NCBI GenBank assembly: GCA_945887835.1
Contig: CAMCZQ010000006.1
Coordinates: forward strand, 1-45,406
Reading direction: 5' to 3'
DNA: 45,406 nucleotides
DNA from: Bordetella parapertussis
GTDB lineage: Bacteria; Pseudomonadota; Gammaproteobacteria; Burkholderiales; Burkholderiaceae_B
In this document: piece by piece, positions 1 to 8,885 of the stretch
Layout: each line of letters begins with the position of its first letter
How positions within the stretch are numbered: the stretch's first letter is position 1
Made by a program: the position numbers and the translations under genes
The notes under the pieces: generated by a model
What the model saw: only the letters and a program-made list of their open reading frames with translations
Told to the model about the DNA's origin: nothing
Databases searched by the model: none

Positions 1-1
1 A

Positions 2-637
2 AAAACAACTTTAGGGCGCACAATTCTGCGGTTACTGGAACCCACCAGCGGTGAAATCAATATTGACGAACAAAATATCAGTCAAACCTCCCAGTCTCAA
101 CTCACAGACATGCGAAGATGCGCGCAAATTGTTTTCCAAAATCCGGATTCGTCCTTAAATCCTCGAAAAACGGTCAGACAGCTATTGACTCGCCCGATCG
201 AAAGATTTCAACTCATCTCCCAAGATAAGATTCCAGCCAGAATTCACAATTTGCTTGACTTGGTTCGCCTGCCTCAGCACTATGCTGATCGTTACCCTCA
301 CCAAATGAGTGGCGGCGAAAAGCAACGTGTCAGCATCGCGTGCGCGCTTGCTACCGAGCCGCGTTTTATTGTTTGTGACGAACCTGTATCGGCGCTCGAC
401 GTCTCTGTGCAGGCTGCGATCGTCAATCTCTTGAGCGATCTGCGGGATCGCTTGCAAGTCGCCTATTTATTTATATCCCATGATATCTCTGTCGTCGCTC
501 ACTTGGCCGATCGCATTGCTGTGATGAAAAGTGGCCAGATCATTGAGATTGGTGACACGCGAACGATCATCGAGCAGCCGAGTCATCCTTATACTATTAA
601 GCTTCTTTCGGCTGTGCCTAGTCTTGAAAGGCGTTGA
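2..637 (+). CDS. Oligopeptide/dipeptide-type ABC transporter ATP-binding protein (5' truncated by window edge)
   Basis: This is the C-terminal part of a cytoplasmic ATPase that powers peptide or nickel-type ABC import (OppF/DppF family). The reading frame is open to the window start, and its first visible residues, KTTLGRTILRLLEPTSG, are the end of a Walker A motif, so only a short N-terminal part is missing. The Q-loop reads VFQNPDSSLNPRKTV, a hallmark of the Opp/Dpp ATPases. The signature is MSGGEKQRVSIA, Walker B is FIVCDEPVSALDVS, and the switch His lies in YLFISHDISVV. The end, SHPYTIKLLSAVPSLERR, is the start of the oligopeptide-specific C-terminal domain but is unusually short. The stop lies 26 bases before a MmgE/PrpD start, so the two are probably co-transcribed. 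The ATG at base 110 is internal and not the true start. The substrate cannot be told. Confidence 0.9.
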   Translation, partial: KTTLGRTILRLLEPTSGEINIDEQNISQTSQSQLTDMRRCAQIVFQNPDSSLNPRKTVRQLLTRPIERFQLISQDKIPARIHNLLDLVRLPQHYADRYPHQMSGGEKQRVSIACALATEPRFIVCDEPVSALDVSVQAAIVNLLSDLRDRLQVAYLFISHDISVVAHLADRIAVMKSGQIIEIGDTRTIIEQPSHPYTIKLLSAVPSLERR

Positions 638-663
638 TCCGCCTATTAAACGGAGTCATTGCT

Positions 664-2058
664 ATGTCTGAAGACCTTTATGCAACTCAACTCGCAGAAT
701 TTATTACTCGTACTCGCTACATTGATCTCAGTCAGGCTGCAAGTCATAAAGCACTCGTTCATACACTAGATACCTTTGGTGCAGCACTGGCGGGCAGCAC
801 TTCAAATGAGGCAAAGTTAGCGCAGACTACCTTTTGTGCTGCACAAGAGACTGGCGCATCGCTGTGCTGGGGAACTTCGCAACGCCTCTCTGCGCGCAGC
901 GCAGCGCTTGTCAACGGAATAGCCGCACACGCTTTCGAGCTTGATGACACGGGAGGTTGCGATCACTCGGGGGCAGTGGTGTTGCCGGCATTGATGGCCT
1001 TAATACCTACTCTTGAACACCAAGTCACTGGCAAAGAACTTTTGACAGCGATCACGGTCGGCTACGATATTGGGCGCCGAGTGCTCGAGTCGTTTGGTGG
1101 CTATCGGCCGCATAACGAAGCTGGCTGGCATTCAACCGGTACCTGCGGGGTGTTTGGCGCAGCGGCTGCCGCGGCCAATCTGTTGCAACTTACAACTGAA
1201 CAAACAATATCTTGCCTGGGCTTAGCGGGTAGTTTTTCGAGCGGCCTCTGGGGTTTCGTGCACGATGGCACGATGGCAAAAAAAGTTCACGCAGGTCGCG
1301 CTGCAGAGGGCGGCGTGCTTGCCGCGCTTTTAGCCCGAGGCGGCATGACTGGCCCCCGGAAAGTGTTCGAAGATGTATGGGGAGGATTCTTCAATACCTA
1401 CGGCCGTGAATCCATCGACCGACACGCTCTAGTTCAAGCGCTCGGTCAAGACTGGAGGATTATGAACTGTGCGATCAAGCCCTATGCCTCGTGTCGCGAT
1501 ACACACGCGGCCATCGATGCCATCGATCGCTTAGTCAGAGCACACCAGATTATGCCTCAGGAGGTAAAAGAGATTCATATTCGTCTCAGTACTTTTCTAT
1601 CTGGTATGGTGGGTGGGCGTGACGTTTCAACCCTACCTGCAGCGCAAATGAGCTTGCCATACGCCGTGTCAGCGCGCCTCTGTTTGGGCCAGGCGAGTCT
1701 TCAATCGTACTCTGATGAGAACCGTCAATCCGAGCAGCTACGAGCAATGATCGACCGAGTGATCATTGATATTGATGATTCCGTTCAGGCCAGTTTTAGC
1801 AGCGACGTATCGATCGTGACGAGCGATCATAGAATACTGAAGGAGTCAACTAGTGTTGCGTTAGGCGCTCCGACAAACCCCTTGACTCAAGACGCCTTAA
1901 TAGAAAAATTTTTGGTGCTTGCGCGTTATGTTCTTTCAGATGAACAGTCGCTACGTCTAGCTGTCACACTGCAGAGTCTCGATACCCTAGAAGACTCGGC
2001 CCACTTGCTGCGACTACTCGAGCCAACCGACTACTCATTTCACACTCAAGCAATTTAA
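664..2058 (+). CDS. MmgE/PrpD family protein
   Basis: This is a cytoplasmic protein of 464 residues in the MmgE/PrpD family, whose known members include 2-methylcitrate dehydratase, cis-aconitate decarboxylase and an iminodisuccinate epimerase. Family blocks are clear: HAFELDD at about 89-95, GWHSTGTCGVFGAAAA from 154, KKVHAGRAAEGG near 206-217 and KPYASCRDTHAAIDAI at 272-287. I chose ATG 664 because a GGAG sits at 652-655, eight bases upstream; an in-frame TTG at 634 would overlap the previous gene but has no better ribosome site. No prpB, prpC or acnD genes are visible, so a methylcitrate role is not supported. Its neighbours, a peptide-type ABC ATPase and an alpha/beta hydrolase four bases downstream, suggest a small catabolic operon for an imported compound. 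The exact reaction is unknown. Confidence 0.9.
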   Translation: MSEDLYATQLAEFITRTRYIDLSQAASHKALVHTLDTFGAALAGSTSNEAKLAQTTFCAAQETGASLCWGTSQRLSARSAALVNGIAAHAFELDDTGGCDHSGAVVLPALMALIPTLEHQVTGKELLTAITVGYDIGRRVLESFGGYRPHNEAGWHSTGTCGVFGAAAAAANLLQLTTEQTISCLGLAGSFSSGLWGFVHDGTMAKKVHAGRAAEGGVLAALLARGGMTGPRKVFEDVWGGFFNTYGRESIDRHALVQALGQDWRIMNCAIKPYASCRDTHAAIDAIDRLVRAHQIMPQEVKEIHIRLSTFLSGMVGGRDVSTLPAAQMSLPYAVSARLCLGQASLQSYSDENRQSEQLRAMIDRVIIDIDDSVQASFSSDVSIVTSDHRILKESTSVALGAPTNPLTQDALIEKFLVLARYVLSDEQSLRLAVTLQSLDTLEDSAHLLRLLEPTDYSFHTQAI

Positions 2059-2062
2059 AACT

Positions 2063-2854
2063 ATGTCTGCGCGTACTTCTTCGCAATACCCGTTGTCCTT
2101 TAGCACACGCGGCAGGGGCCCCAACCTTTTGCTCATTCATGGCGGTACTGGGTCAAACAAGCATTGGATCCAAAACATCGATCACCTGTCCAAACACTTC
2201 TGCGTTTGGGCGATCGACCTACCGGGATTCGGAGAATCACCGCCACCGAGCGATGGTGTGGACTCAACAAACTACCTTGACCATGTCTTCGATTGCTTGC
2301 AACCATTTCCGTTTATGCATGAACCTCTCTTGATTGGCGCATTTTCTTTTGGCTCGGTTGTGGCGAGCGGCTTGGCGCTAAAACTTGGCTCACAGCTCAA
2401 AAAACTTAGCCTGATTGGCCCGGCGGGTTTCGGGGTCAAGCGTGACATACCTATTGACACCCGTAGTATGCGCAGCGCGGGTGATTCTATCCAAGCGCAA
2501 GAGGCTGTCATCCGCCACAATTTGAGAGCCATCATGCTCTATTACCCCGCGTCGATCACCAAAGAGATGGTAGAGATGCATAGATGGCACATCCAACAAA
2601 CCCGCTTTGATAGTCGCATCTTAAGCCTGACACCGCTCCTGTTGCAGAATTTAAAACAGGTTGCCTGTCCGTTACAGATCATGTGGGGCGAATACGATCA
2701 ATACGCATATCCCACCTTGCAGGCGCGCATGCAAGCAACACAACAAGCGCTGCCTACCGCACACCTAGCGAAGATCGCACGTGCTGGTCACTGGGCCCAG
2801 TATGAAAATGCTGAGGACACCAATCGAGCAATGTTAGATTTCTTTGAAAATTAG
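2063..2854 (+). CDS. Alpha/beta-fold hydrolase
   Basis: This is a 263-residue soluble hydrolase of the alpha/beta fold (MhpC/esterase-like group). The oxyanion-loop motif is HGGTGSNKHW at about 26-35, followed by DLPGFGES at 52-59. The nucleophile elbow is GAFSFGS, giving Ser95; the first position of the usual GxSxG is Ala. The acid is probably Asp212 in WGEYDQ and the base is His243 in RAGHWAQYEN. It starts four bases after the MmgE/PrpD stop with no convincing Shine-Dalgarno sequence, which suggests translation by coupling. There is no signal peptide. It probably cleaves an ester, amide or C-C bond in the same pathway as the PrpD protein; the substrate is not predictable from sequence alone. 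Confidence 0.88.
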   Translation: MSARTSSQYPLSFSTRGRGPNLLLIHGGTGSNKHWIQNIDHLSKHFCVWAIDLPGFGESPPPSDGVDSTNYLDHVFDCLQPFPFMHEPLLIGAFSFGSVVASGLALKLGSQLKKLSLIGPAGFGVKRDIPIDTRSMRSAGDSIQAQEAVIRHNLRAIMLYYPASITKEMVEMHRWHIQQTRFDSRILSLTPLLLQNLKQVACPLQIMWGEYDQYAYPTLQARMQATQQALPTAHLAKIARAGHWAQYENAEDTNRAMLDFFEN

Positions 2855-2885
2855 GATTCGAGCCAGACACCCTTAGCGCCAGCGC

Positions 2886-2902
2886 AACGCTTGCGCAGCG
2901 TT
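2886..2902. terminator. Hairpin between convergent genes (possible terminator)
   Basis: AACGCT and AGCGTT form a perfect six-base stem around a TGCGC loop, between the + strand hydrolase stop and the - strand acyl-CoA dehydrogenase stop, which it overlaps. No T-run follows on either strand, so it is not a classical intrinsic terminator. It may stabilise 3' ends or act weakly in both directions. Confidence 0.3.
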
Positions 2903-4049
2903 AACCGTTCAAAATTACGTGCCGCGCAATTTGCAAACGCTGCATCTCAGACGTGCCTTCACCAATTCGAAACGCCCGGACATCGCGATAGAACCTTTCA
3001 ACGGGTAAGTCTGCCATATACCCCGCCCCACCAAAAATCTGCATCACCTTATCAGCTACGCGCCCTGCCATTTCGCTTGCATATAACTTCGCGCGCGAGG
3101 CTGCAATACGAAACTCAACGCTGCCCTGATCGGCCAAATAGGCGGCCTTTTGCGTCAATAATCGTGCCGCATCCAACTCAACATCGTTGTCGGCCAACAT
3201 AAACTGAATCGCCTGATGTTCTGACAAGGCAGAGCCAAACGTTTTGCGTTGGCGTACGTGGGGCAAGACCAGGTCAGTGAGAGCTTGGGCGATGCCAACG
3301 CACTTGCATGCCACCATCAAGCGATCATTATTAATGGTCGCCATCATGGTTAAAAAACCTTCGCCCGGTTGCCCCAGCACGTGGGTATCCGCAACAAAGC
3401 ATTCATCAAGTGCCAGTTCTGATAACGGGTGACCATGCCAACCCATTTTGCGAAAACGCCTGAGGGTCTTCCAGCCGGGATTGTTGCGCTCGATAATAAA
3501 CGTTGTGAACCGAGACTTAAGCGGTGCCAGCTTGTCAGTGACAGCCAGCACGATTAAATGATCGGCATGCTCGGCTGCTGAAATAAAGTGCTTCGTACCA
3601 TTGAGGCGCCAGCCATCGGGCACTTGCTCAGCGCGCGTGGCAACTGCTGAGAGATCAGAGCCGGCGGCTGGCTCGGTCAAAGCATAGGCAATGGTGGTCT
3701 GGGCTTGCATTAAGGGCTTCACAAGCCATTCACGCTGTTCAGCGTTGGCCGCCCGTAACGATCCCGGCAAGTGCCCAAAGGCCTCAGCCAGAGGCATGGT
3801 GGTATGCCCAAGTGCTTCATCAATGAGGCATTGTGCCTCGACGCTTAAATCGGGTCCGCCTAACGCGGCAGGCATGTTGTAGCCAAACAGGCCCAAGGCG
3901 ATCACCTCTTGTTTTAACGCACGAATCACCAAGGGATCAATCTCATCGGCTGCGTCAATGCCGGCCTCAAGTGGGGCGAGTCGCTCTTTAATAAAGCGTC
4001 GCACCGTATCTGCAACAAGTTTGTTTTCGCTACTGATTTCAAAATTCAT
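2901..4049 (-). CDS. Acyl-CoA dehydrogenase family protein
   Basis: This is a 382-residue FAD flavoenzyme that introduces an alpha-beta double bond into an acyl-CoA. The N-terminal helical domain is followed by the FAD/substrate motif YALTEPAAGSDLSAVATRA and the LNGTKHFISAA strand. The helical C-terminal domain contains QIFGGAGYMADLPVERFYRD and ends in IGEGTSEMQRLQIARHVI, where Glu364 matches the catalytic base of the short/medium-chain and aryl-CoA type enzymes. Length is normal for the family. The start ATG has GTGAGAAAAA upstream. It is transcribed away from the acyl-CoA ligase at 4228, so the two may share a control region. It most likely oxidises the CoA ester produced by the neighbouring ligases; electrons would pass to an ETF not encoded here. 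Confidence 0.93.
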   Translation of the reverse strand: MNFEISSENKLVADTVRRFIKERLAPLEAGIDAADEIDPLVIRALKQEVIALGLFGYNMPAALGGPDLSVEAQCLIDEALGHTTMPLAEAFGHLPGSLRAANAEQREWLVKPLMQAQTTIAYALTEPAAGSDLSAVATRAEQVPDGWRLNGTKHFISAAEHADHLIVLAVTDKLAPLKSRFTTFIIERNNPGWKTLRRFRKMGWHGHPLSELALDECFVADTHVLGQPGEGFLTMMATINNDRLMVACKCVGIAQALTDLVLPHVRQRKTFGSALSEHQAIQFMLADNDVELDAARLLTQKAAYLADQGSVEFRIAASRAKLYASEMAGRVADKVMQIFGGAGYMADLPVERFYRDVRAFRIGEGTSEMQRLQIARHVILNG

Positions 4050-4065
4050 TTTTTTCTCACAAAAA

Positions 4066-4085
4066 CCTCGCGCGTCAATGCGAGG
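4066..4085. promoter_or_regulatory. Inverted repeat in the acyl-CoA dehydrogenase leader
   Basis: CCTCGC and GCGAGG form a six-base stem with an eight-base loop, 17 bases upstream of the acyl-CoA dehydrogenase start in the divergent intergenic region. It could be an operator or an mRNA leader hairpin. No regulator gene is adjacent, so the assignment is weak. Confidence 0.3.
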
Positions 4086-4137
4086 AGGGCCCTGACTGGT
4101 CTTTATTTTTTATCATCGAACCGAAGCACTGACATCT

Positions 4138-4166
4138 TTGTGTAGCCAGCCGGCAAACGGTATCAT
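4138..4166 (+). promoter_or_regulatory. Candidate sigma70 promoter for the ligase/Liv operon
   Basis: TTGTGT at 4138-4143 and TATCAT at 4161-4166 are separated by 17 bases, a good match in form to a sigma70 promoter. It would start RNA about 55 bases before the GTG start of the acyl-CoA ligase gene at 4228. This is a prediction from consensus only. Confidence 0.45.
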
Positions 4167-4227
4167 AAGCTTAGAGTTTCTCGGTTTAACGCAAATGTTT
4201 ACTTCCACACAATAACAAAGGCATCTT

Positions 4228-5787
4228 GTGATCTTAGGCGAAATCTTTGAAAGAAACGCTGCGCTCTTTGGCGATCAGACTGCAATCTACTTCAACGATC
4301 ATGCAGTCACGCATGCGACGCTATTAGCGCGCGCCTATCAACTGGGCAATGCGCTACTGTCATTAGGCTTGCGTCGGCAAGACCGCGTTGCGATCTTGGC
4401 ACAAAATTGTATCGAGACGCTTGAATTGATCGCGGCCGCCGGGCTGACTGGCCTCACCTGCGTTGGGCTCAACTACCGACTCAGTACGCGTGAGCAAGTA
4501 CATATTCTTCAGGATAGCGTCCCAAGCGTATGGCTCTTTGAAGCGCAATACGCCGAGCGCGTGCAAGAGATCTGCGCAAGCCTAACGACGCTTCCAGCTC
4601 TCCTCTGTATTGGTACGCCAACCCCCACGCTGACCAACGCTTACAAAGACTATGGACAGCTGGTCAGCCAGGCTGCATCAACCCGACCCGCCTTAATCGC
4701 ACGCGAGCAGGACACCATCTTTTTGGTCTACACCAGCGGCACGACCGGCCAACCTAAAGGGGTGATGCACAGCCAACGCGGGCAGCTTGAGCAAACCAAG
4801 AGCTGTTCCAATATCTTTGCTGCGAGCCCGCAAGATTGCGCCTTGCTTGTGATGCCTTTCTATCACCTGGGCGCGCTCAGCATTTACTTGTCATATGCCT
4901 GGGCCGGTGGCGCCGTTGCGGTGCACCGCGCCTTTGACGCCAGCCAGGTCTTATTGGCACTTTCGCAGCAACCGATCACGGTAGCGCTCTTGGCCCCAAT
5001 TATGATTCAAACGCTGCTTGACGCACCAAGCGAGCAGCTCAATCAACCGAACCGTTTGCATACCGTAATTTACTCATCCGCACCGATGCCTGTGCCCTTG
5101 CTCAAGCGAGCGATCCAACAATTTGGGCCGATTTTTATGCAAGTCTACGGCATGACTGAAAGCATGCTGGGCACTTGTCTCTATAAGCATCAACACATGC
5201 TAGAGGGTAAACCACACGACATCAAGCGTCTGGCCTCAGCTGGTCAGCCCTACTTTGGTTGTCAGATCGTACTGCGCAAAGAAGATGGCTCACCCTGCAG
5301 CACCAACGAAGTCGGCGAAATCACCATCTTGTCAGACGCCACCATGCAAGGCTACTGGAACAACTCTGTCGCCACACACCAGGCGCTCAGAGACGGTTGG
5401 TGCTACACCGGCGATTTAGGCTACTTTGACGCACAACATTTTCTATTTTTAGTCGATCGAAAAAAAGACATGATCATTTCGGGTGGCGAAAATATTTATT
5501 CGCGTGAAGTCGAAGAGGCGCTTCTGACACACCCCTCAGTGTTTGAGGTCGCCGTCGTGGGTGCGCCTGACAAGACCTGGGGCGAAGCCGTCGTGGCTTT
5601 TATCGTCTGCCGCGGACAGCGACCTGAAGCACAAGAGTTGATCGAGCACTGTCGACAGCAAATCGCAAGTTATAAAAAACCTAAGTCCATTCTTTTTATC
5701 GAGGCTCTGCCCCGTATCGCGAGTACAAATAAAGTCGACAAGAAAAATTTACGTGCGCGCATGCTTCATGCTGCCGCGCAACATTGA
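4228..5787 (+). CDS. AMP-forming acyl-CoA synthetase (ANL superfamily)
   Basis: This 519-residue enzyme adenylates a carboxylic acid with ATP and transfers it to CoA. The phosphate-binding loop is LVYTSGTTGQPKGVMH at about 166-181, the adenine motif is QVYGMTES, and the hinge region has GWCYTGDLGYFD and LVDRKKDMIISGGENIYSREVEE. The catalytic C-terminal lysine is in TNKVDKKNLR. Length and motifs fit fatty-acid or aryl-CoA ligases. The start is GTG 4228, with AAAGG at 4217-4221 as a ribosome site. It lies 171 bases upstream of a Liv-type receptor gene and is probably the first gene of that transport operon, so its substrate is likely to be what the transporter imports. Specificity cannot be read from the sequence. 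Confidence 0.93.
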   Translation: MILGEIFERNAALFGDQTAIYFNDHAVTHATLLARAYQLGNALLSLGLRRQDRVAILAQNCIETLELIAAAGLTGLTCVGLNYRLSTREQVHILQDSVPSVWLFEAQYAERVQEICASLTTLPALLCIGTPTPTLTNAYKDYGQLVSQAASTRPALIAREQDTIFLVYTSGTTGQPKGVMHSQRGQLEQTKSCSNIFAASPQDCALLVMPFYHLGALSIYLSYAWAGGAVAVHRAFDASQVLLALSQQPITVALLAPIMIQTLLDAPSEQLNQPNRLHTVIYSSAPMPVPLLKRAIQQFGPIFMQVYGMTESMLGTCLYKHQHMLEGKPHDIKRLASAGQPYFGCQIVLRKEDGSPCSTNEVGEITILSDATMQGYWNNSVATHQALRDGWCYTGDLGYFDAQHFLFLVDRKKDMIISGGENIYSREVEEALLTHPSVFEVAVVGAPDKTWGEAVVAFIVCRGQRPEAQELIEHCRQQIASYKKPKSILFIEALPRIASTNKVDKKNLRARMLHAAAQH

Positions 5788-5958
5788 ACAGCTAGATAAG
5801 CAATACAGACTAACGCCTATTCATGTCATTGGACAGGGAAGCAAAATCCTGAAAGAATGCGGCGAGTGAATCGTTCGTAGCAAAAACGTAAAATAAAAAC
5901 CGTTGTGATCAGGCTTGCCTCTTGCACGCTTTGCTCACAGCACTTTCGGAGCAATCTC

Positions 5959-7077
5959 ATGAAAAACCTCATCTTAGGGCTTACCCTTATTCAGGCTGTC
6001 TGGGCCCTACCCGCCGCGGCCGCCGACTACAAGATCGGTGCAATTTTTCCGATGAGTGGCGCGAATGCCGAATACGGCCAGGTCTTTGGCACGGGCGTCA
6101 ACTTGGCGATTGAGCACATCAACGCCGACAAAAAATTATCTGGCACCTTGTCGGTGATTTACGAAGATAGCCAGGCGCTGCCCGCGCAAGGCGTGACTGC
6201 GGCCACCAAGCTGGTTAACGTGTCAAAAGTCCCGTACGCCCTGACGGCCTTCACTGGGGTCTCTAAGGCCGTCGCGCCGGTCGGCGCGCGTACAAAAACC
6301 GTGCTGGTCAATGGCGGTGGCGTCGGCCCCGACCTCGCAATGCTGGGCGAATATTTCTGGAACACCATTCCTTTAGCCAACTTTGAAGTGCGCGCCATGG
6401 CCCCTTTCTTGGTCAAAGACAAAGGCTTTAAGCGTGTTGTCATGGTGTATGTCGACGACCCGATCGGCCAGTCACTTCTGACAGAACTCACCAACGAGGT
6501 CAAAGCCGCGGGTGGCGAAATGGTGGGTAACTTTTCGATTCCGCCCGCAGCGCAACAATTTTCAGGAATCGCGGCTCGCGTGCGCGACACCAAGCCTGAT
6601 GTCGTCTATATCGCCTCTTATGGCAACCAACAAGTTCAGTTGATTAAGCAATTGCGCGACAACGGCATCAGCCAGCCGCTTGCAAGCTATTCAGCGTTCT
6701 CAACACCCTCTGTCCTATCTTTACCCGAAGCAAAGGGTGCTTATTTTTCAGCTCAACAGCTGAATCTGACGCGTGATGACCCTCTGACTAAACGCGTAGT
6801 CGCCGATTACAAAGCTAAGTACAACAAAGAGCCGGGCGCCTACGTGGTGAACTATTACAACGCCGTTTTAACGTTTGCTGAGCTGGCCTCGGCTCTCGAG
6901 AAAGCAGGTAAACCCGTCACCGGCGAAAACTTGCTTGCTCAACGCAAAGCCACCAAGACCTTTGAATTTGTTGGCGCAACCGTTTCGTTCGCTGAAGATG
7001 GCACAGTCAAAGCCCCGATCCAAATTAATGAAATCGTTGGCGACGGCAACACCAAAGTGGTCTCGGCAGGCAAATAA
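5959..7077 (+). CDS. Periplasmic substrate-binding protein of a Liv-type ABC transporter
   Basis: This is a 372-residue periplasmic receptor of the type 1 binding-protein fold (LivK/LivJ, Peripla_BP_6). The N-terminus, MKNLILGLTLIQAVWALPAAAADYK, is a signal peptide with a likely cut after AAA. The mature protein starts YKIGAIFPMSGANAEYGQ, the typical ligand-binding opening, and contains YEDSQALPAQGVTAATKLV and VVNYYNAVLTFAELASALEKAG. I placed the start at ATG 5959, not at an upstream in-frame GTG (5905), because the signal peptide begins there and CGGAG lies upstream. Such receptors in Burkholderiales often bind aromatic or short carboxylic acids and not amino acids; the adjacent CoA ligases make that likely here. 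Confidence 0.92.
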   Translation: MKNLILGLTLIQAVWALPAAAADYKIGAIFPMSGANAEYGQVFGTGVNLAIEHINADKKLSGTLSVIYEDSQALPAQGVTAATKLVNVSKVPYALTAFTGVSKAVAPVGARTKTVLVNGGGVGPDLAMLGEYFWNTIPLANFEVRAMAPFLVKDKGFKRVVMVYVDDPIGQSLLTELTNEVKAAGGEMVGNFSIPPAAQQFSGIAARVRDTKPDVVYIASYGNQQVQLIKQLRDNGISQPLASYSAFSTPSVLSLPEAKGAYFSAQQLNLTRDDPLTKRVVADYKAKYNKEPGAYVVNYYNAVLTFAELASALEKAGKPVTGENLLAQRKATKTFEFVGATVSFAEDGTVKAPIQINEIVGDGNTKVVSAGK

Positions 7078-7114
7078 GTTTTCCTCGGTTTGGCTTGCTT
7101 TAGGATATTGCCTC

Positions 7115-7987
7115 ATGCTGTTCACGCAACTTTTTATTAACGGCCTGCAAACCGGCGCGCTCTATGCGCTGATTGCAGCCGGGTTTTCGCTGATTTTTGG
7201 CATGACCCGGATTTTTCACGCGGCGCATGGGGCAACCTTTACGATTGCCGGTTATATTTTTTATGAATGTTATTCAGTCATGCACCTGAGCTGGCCGGTG
7301 GCGGCGCTTGCGGCCACCTTTGCAGCCAGCTTGTTCGGCGTACTGCTTGACCGCTATGTCTACGCAATCATTCAACGCCACGAAGGCTCATTTTTTACCG
7401 TGTTTGTCGCCTCGTTTGGCATGGCCATCATCGTACAAAACCTGATCGGGATGATCTTTGGCCGTGGTGCAGTGACGGTGTCAACCCCCTTGAGCAAAAG
7501 TCTTGAGGTGATGTCTGGGCTGTATATCGCGCCGATTGCTGCCGTGGTCATTGCCTGCGCCTTAATATTTTTTATCGCGCTGCAATGGTTGTTAACGAAA
7601 ACGAGTCTCGGTATTGCCCTGCGCGCGTTGGGTGAAAACCCAAATCTGATTGAAGTCTATGGGCTCACGCCGCGTCTACTATCGCAATACGTCTTTTTAA
7701 TTGGTTCGATTCTGGTTGTACCCGCTGCCATTCTGACGGCCGCCACGTCAGGCCTGAACCCAGCGATGGGCAACCACGTGATGCTCATCAGTATCGCCGC
7801 GACCATTGTCGGGGGCGTGGGCAGCTTACGTGGTGCGGCGCTGGCCGGCCTCATCTTAGGGATGGCCGAAAACCTATGTTTAGCCGTGATTGATCCGCAA
7901 TGGAGCGAAGCCGTCACCTTTGTGATTCTGTTCTTGTTCATCCTGTTCCGCCCCGGTGGTGTGTACGGCCGCGCGGTTATGTCCTAA
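7115..7987 (+). CDS. Liv-type ABC transporter permease (LivH family)
   Basis: This is an inner-membrane permease of 290 residues with about eight hydrophobic helices. The opening, LFINGLQTGALYALIAAGFSLIFG, and GVVGGVGSLRGA-like segment (VGGVGSLRGAALAGL) are family hallmarks, and the end LFILFRPGGVYG is typical of LivH. ATG 7115 is chosen because TAGGA at 7101-7105 is well spaced and the family N-terminus starts there. It follows the receptor gene by 37 bases and precedes the second permease by 13. It would form a heterodimer with the next gene product, with the two ATPases below it on the cytoplasmic side. Confidence 0.93.
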   Translation: MLFTQLFINGLQTGALYALIAAGFSLIFGMTRIFHAAHGATFTIAGYIFYECYSVMHLSWPVAALAATFAASLFGVLLDRYVYAIIQRHEGSFFTVFVASFGMAIIVQNLIGMIFGRGAVTVSTPLSKSLEVMSGLYIAPIAAVVIACALIFFIALQWLLTKTSLGIALRALGENPNLIEVYGLTPRLLSQYVFLIGSILVVPAAILTAATSGLNPAMGNHVMLISIAATIVGGVGSLRGAALAGLILGMAENLCLAVIDPQWSEAVTFVILFLFILFRPGGVYGRAVMS

Positions 7988-8000
7988 AGGAGAACATCAT

Positions 8001-8885
8001 ATGATTGCCTATCTTCAAAATATTGCCGTACTGTTTTGCATCAATGCGATTTTGGCCTTGACCTTGAATTTTATTATGGGCTATGCCGGTATTTTTTCGC
8101 TGGCACACGCCATCTTCTTTGGCGTGGGCGCTTATGCCACGGCCTACATCGCAATGCACGCGTCTGACTCGCTCTTGCTTTGCATGGCAGCTTCAGCTGC
8201 GATCTCGGCTGTGCTCTCAATGGCGCTTGCGCTTCCCGCCTTACGCGTGCGAGGTGAGTATTTTGTAGCGGCCTCGCTGGGTTTACAAGTGATTGGTGTC
8301 ACCATTTTCTCTGAATGGAAATCCATCACAGGTGGCTTGGGAGGCATGATTGGCATCCCGCGCCCAAAGCTTTGGGGGTATACCTTTAACGACGACACGG
8401 CGTTTTTAATTCTTGCTTTGGTCGTGCTCGGCATCGTCATCGGGATCACTGCCCTGTTGGTGCGCGGCAGCTTTGGCCGAAGCCTGATGGCGATTCGTGA
8501 TAGCGAATCAGCCGCACAAACTTATGGCAAGCATGTCAACGCGGTCAAGACTCTGTCAGTGGCAGTTGCCGCTGGGCTGGCGGGCATAGCCGGCTCACTT
8601 TATGCGTTTTACATCAGCTTTATCAACGTCGAAAGCTTCGTGCTCGAGACCTCGATTCTTTTAATGGCAATGGTCATCATTGGCGGCACAGGCACCTTGT
8701 TCGGGCCGATTGTGGGCGCCGCGCTACTGATGTCTTTGCCCGCAGCGCTGACTTACTTGCCCTTTTTGCCTCCGACCGAACTTGGCGCGATTCAGCAAAT
8801 CATTTATGGCTTAGCCATGGTGCTCTTGATGATGTTTCGCCCAGGCGGCCTAGTTGGCGGTCGCAGCAAAGAGAAATCAGCATGA
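8001..8885 (+). CDS. Liv-type ABC transporter permease (LivM family)
   Basis: This is the second inner-membrane permease, 294 residues. Family features are ALTLNFIMGYAGIFSLAHAIFFGVGAYATAY near the N-terminus, the GRSLMAIRDSESAAQTYG cytoplasmic loop that contacts the ATPases, and a GGTGTLFGPIVGAALL segment. The end, LMMFRPGGLVG, is typical of LivM. ATG 8001 has an excellent ribosome site, AAAGGAG at 7986-7992. It overlaps the downstream ATPase gene by four bases (ATGA), so the two are translationally coupled. Confidence 0.93.
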   Translation: MIAYLQNIAVLFCINAILALTLNFIMGYAGIFSLAHAIFFGVGAYATAYIAMHASDSLLLCMAASAAISAVLSMALALPALRVRGEYFVAASLGLQVIGVTIFSEWKSITGGLGGMIGIPRPKLWGYTFNDDTAFLILALVVLGIVIGITALLVRGSFGRSLMAIRDSESAAQTYGKHVNAVKTLSVAVAAGLAGIAGSLYAFYISFINVESFVLETSILLMAMVIIGGTGTLFGPIVGAALLMSLPAALTYLPFLPPTELGAIQQIIYGLAMVLLMMFRPGGLVGGRSKEKSA

